From NCBI GenBank assembly GCA_002361625.1, contig DETL01000028.1, positions 14,887-78,886 of the forward strand: a stretch of 64,000 nt of DNA, given 5' to 3'. The notes beneath the pieces are model-generated. The model was not told the origin of the DNA, did no database searches, and saw only the letters and a list, made by a program, of their open reading frames with translations. Source of the DNA: Bacteroidales bacterium UBA3289 (GTDB taxonomy: Bacteria; Bacteroidota; Bacteroidia; Bacteroidales; UBA932). The position numbers and the translations under genes were made by a program. Position 1 is the stretch's first letter. Each line of letters opens with the position of its first letter. Positions 62,029 to 64,000 of this stretch are shown here, one piece after another.

Positions 62029-64000
62029 TTATGCGGTAGCCAGTTCGACGAGCTTGTCGAGGGCGGCAGGGAGGTTCGAGGTATCGCGTCCGCCGGCGGT
62101 GGCGAGGCCGGGCTGTCCGCCGCCGCCGCCCTGGATGAGCTTGGCGGCTTCACGGATGTCCTTGCCGGCGTTCTTGCCCTTGGCGACGAGGTCGGCGGAG
62201 TACATCAGCACGAGGTTCGGTTTTCCGCCGAATTCGAAGGCTCCGGCCAGCGCCAGGTTCTCGGCCTTCTTCTGGAGCAGGAGGGCGATGTTGCGGGCCA
62301 TGGCCGGGTCGATGGACATGTCGAAGCGGGCCACGCGGATCCCGTTCACCTCCTGGGCGTTCGCGCTCACGCGGTCGGCCAGCTGGGCGGCCTTTTCGTT
62401 CGCGGCGGCCTCGAGCTGCTTGCGAGCGTCGGCATTCTCCTCCACGAGGCGCTGGATGGCGCCGGCGAGGTCGGGCACGTTGTTGAAGAAGCTGCGGGCG
62501 GTCTTGAGCGTGCCTTCCATCGCGTGGACATAGTCTTCGGCCGCTTCGCCCGTGAGGGCCTCGATCCGGCGGACACCGGCGGCGATGGCGCTCTCGGAGA
62601 CGATCTTCAGGAGGCCGATGTTGCCGGTCGCGGAGGTGTGCGTACCGCCGCAGAGTTCCACGGAATCGCCAAAGCGGACCACGCGGACCACGTCGCCGTA
62701 CTTTTCGCCGAACAGGGCCATCGCCCCCATCGACTTGGCCTCGTCCATCGTCGCATCGCGCTTTTCCCAGAGCGGGAAGTTGCTGCGGATGAGGGCGTTG
62801 ACCTTCTTCTCGGTGGCGAGGAGCTCCTCGTCCGTCATCTTGGCGAAGTGGGAGAAGTCGAACCGGAAGTAGTCCGGGCCCACGAAGGAACCCTTCTGCT
62901 CCACATGGCTGCCCAGCACTTCGCGCAGGGCCTCGTGGAGGAGGTGCGTCGCGGAGTGGTTCGCGGCGATCTTCGCGCGGCGGGCGGCATCGACATGCAG
63001 GTCGAAGCTTTCCGTGCCGTCGGCGGGCAGGCGCTCGGCGAGGTGGATGGTGAGGTTGTTTTCCTTGACGGTGTTCAGGATGGCGATCTTTTCGCCGGAG
63101 GCGGAGACGATGCAGCCGGTGTCGCCCACCTGGCCGCCCATCTCGGCATAGAACGGGGTCTTGTCGAAGACCAGCTGGAAGTACTCCTTGTTCTTCTGCT
63201 TGACCGTGCGCTGCTTCAGGAGGGTGGCACCCTCATAGTCCAGCAGGTCGTATCCCAGGAATTCCACTTCGTCGCCGGATTTGAATTCCACCCAGTCGCC
63301 GAACTCGTTGGCCGTCGCGTTCCGGGCGCGTTCCTTCTGTTTCCCGAGTTCCACCTGGAAGCCATCCAGGTCCACGGTGTAGCCCTTCTCGGTGGCGATG
63401 AGTTCCGTCAGGTCGATCGGGAATCCGTAGGTGTCATAGAGGACGAAGGCGTCCACCCCGGAGATGACCTTGGTGTCCGCGCAGCGGGTCATGGTGTCCT
63501 CCAGGAGGCGGATACCGCGGTCCAGGGTGCGCAGGAAGGCGTTTTCCTCCTCGCGGATGACGCTTTCCACCAGCTTCTGCTGGGCCTTGAGCTCCGGATA
63601 GGCCTCGCCCATGTCTTCCACCAGCTGGGGAACCAGGCGGGTGAGGAACGGCTCGGTGAAGCCGAGGAACGTATAGCCGTAGCGGACGGCGCGGCGCAGG
63701 ATCCGGCGGATCACGTAGCCGGCCTTCACGTTGGACGGAAGCTGGCCGTCGGCGATGGAGAAGGCGATGGCGCGGATATGGTCGGCGCAGACGCGCATCG
63801 CGACTTCCACCTTTTCACTTTCGTGGTACTTGTGTCCGGAGAGCTCCTCCAGCTTGCCGATGAGGCCGCTGAACACGTCCGTCTCGTAGTTGGAGGACTT
63901 GCCCTGCAGGACCATGCAGAGGCGCTCGAAACCCATGCCGGTGTCGATGTTCTTCGCCGGGAGCGGCTCCAGGTGGCCGTCGGCCTTGCGGTTGAACTGC
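62029..64000 (-). CDS. alaS: alanyl-tRNA synthetase, C-terminal part (cut by window edge)
   Basis: About 657 residues visible; the N-terminal start lies beyond 64000. Catalytic-domain end NIDTGMGFERL, tRNA-recognition region, then the editing domain with zinc ligands in HSATHLLHEAL and CGGTHTSATGN, and the C-terminal DHHA1-type end GGGGGQPGLATAGG. It charges tRNA-Ala and removes mischarged Ser or Gly. Followed after one base by the LptF/G-Fmt frame. Confidence 0.97.
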   Translation of the reverse strand, partial: QFNRKADGHLEPLPAKNIDTGMGFERLCMVLQGKSSNYETDVFSGLIGKLEELSGHKYHESEKVEVAMRVCADHIRAIAFSIADGQLPSNVKAGYVIRRILRRAVRYGYTFLGFTEPFLTRLVPQLVEDMGEAYPELKAQQKLVESVIREEENAFLRTLDRGIRLLEDTMTRCADTKVISGVDAFVLYDTYGFPIDLTELIATEKGYTVDLDGFQVELGKQKERARNATANEFGDWVEFKSGDEVEFLGYDLLDYEGATLLKQRTVKQKNKEYFQLVFDKTPFYAEMGGQVGDTGCIVSASGEKIAILNTVKENNLTIHLAERLPADGTESFDLHVDAARRAKIAANHSATHLLHEALREVLGSHVEQKGSFVGPDYFRFDFSHFAKMTDEELLATEKKVNALIRSNFPLWEKRDATMDEAKSMGAMALFGEKYGDVVRVVRFGDSVELCGGTHTSATGNIGLLKIVSESAIAAGVRRIEALTGEAAEDYVHAMEGTLKTARSFFNNVPDLAGAIQRLVEENADARKQLEAAANEKAAQLADRVSANAQEVNGIRVARFDMSIDPAMARNIALLLQKKAENLALAGAFEFGGKPNLVLMYSADLVAKGKNAGKDIREAAKLIQGGGGGQPGLATAGGRDTSNLPAALDKLVELATA

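Noticed and set aside
59802..62039. 745-codon plus-strand frame over the LptF/G-Fmt gene
   Set aside because: Antisense shadow with no protein-like features.
1..64000. CRISPR arrays, insertion sequences, prophage or replication origin
   Set aside because: No regularly spaced repeats, transposase, integrase or phage genes were seen in the window.

Overview
The window is a gene-dense, GC-rich piece of a Bacteroidetes (most likely Bacteroidales) chromosome. The signs are a SusC/SusD pair with sulfatases and glycoside hydrolases, many lipoprotein signal peptides, TonB-dependent receptors with carboxypeptidase-regulatory N-termini, and repeated promoters of the Bacteroidetes type (TTTG about 19-22 bases upstream of TAnnTTTG). 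The high GC content suggests an uncultured gut or rumen lineage rather than Bacteroides proper; this is inference. Because of the GC-rich codon bias, very long antisense open frames shadow most genes, and I left them out.

Layout. 1-7731: topA (cut by the left edge) diverges from a wall/translation operon of PBP1A, ddl, prmC and a U32 peptidase-like RlhA homologue. 7811-12775: an Oar-like TonB-dependent receptor, a leader or ncRNA region with nested hairpins and its own promoter, and an unknown lipoprotein. 12938-28884: a polysaccharide utilisation locus. On the minus strand susC, susD, Ser-type sulfatase, GH20 and Ser-type sulfatase form one operon; divergently there is an unusual membrane-bound propeller/AraC regulator and a GH2 beta-galactosidase. 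The enzymes point to a sulfated galactose/N-acetylhexosamine glycan such as mucin O-glycan or keratan sulfate. 28994-33127: a TPR protein, an M16-fold protein lacking the zinc motif, and a DUF3109 protein.

33124-43314: a LysR gene diverging from a five-gene operon that holds two M49-like lipoproteins with damaged zinc sites on either side of a DASS anion symporter, then a GH3 enzyme and a pectinesterase-like protein. 43369-50564: a Na/Pi transporter with PhoU domain, then minus-strand house-cleaning genes (C69 dipeptidase, NnrD, HAD phosphatase, NUDIX, two micropeptides, a Nim-like flavoprotein, an aldo/keto reductase). 50733-53252: a GH16 glucanase and a D-aminoacylase-like amidohydrolase under a consensus promoter. 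53417-53552: tRNA-Ser(GGA). 53649-56536: an exported-looking Fe-S aldo/keto reductase with a NapH/ferredoxin fusion. 56570-64000: GH95, thiamine pyrophosphokinase, a single reading frame joining an LptF/LptG permease to methionyl-tRNA formyltransferase, and alaS (cut by the right edge).

The most unusual items are the LptF/G-Fmt fusion, the paired degenerate M49 lipoproteins around the DASS carrier, the kinase-less propeller-AraC regulator with a phased operator-like array beside it, and the structured RNA region at 11305-11553.
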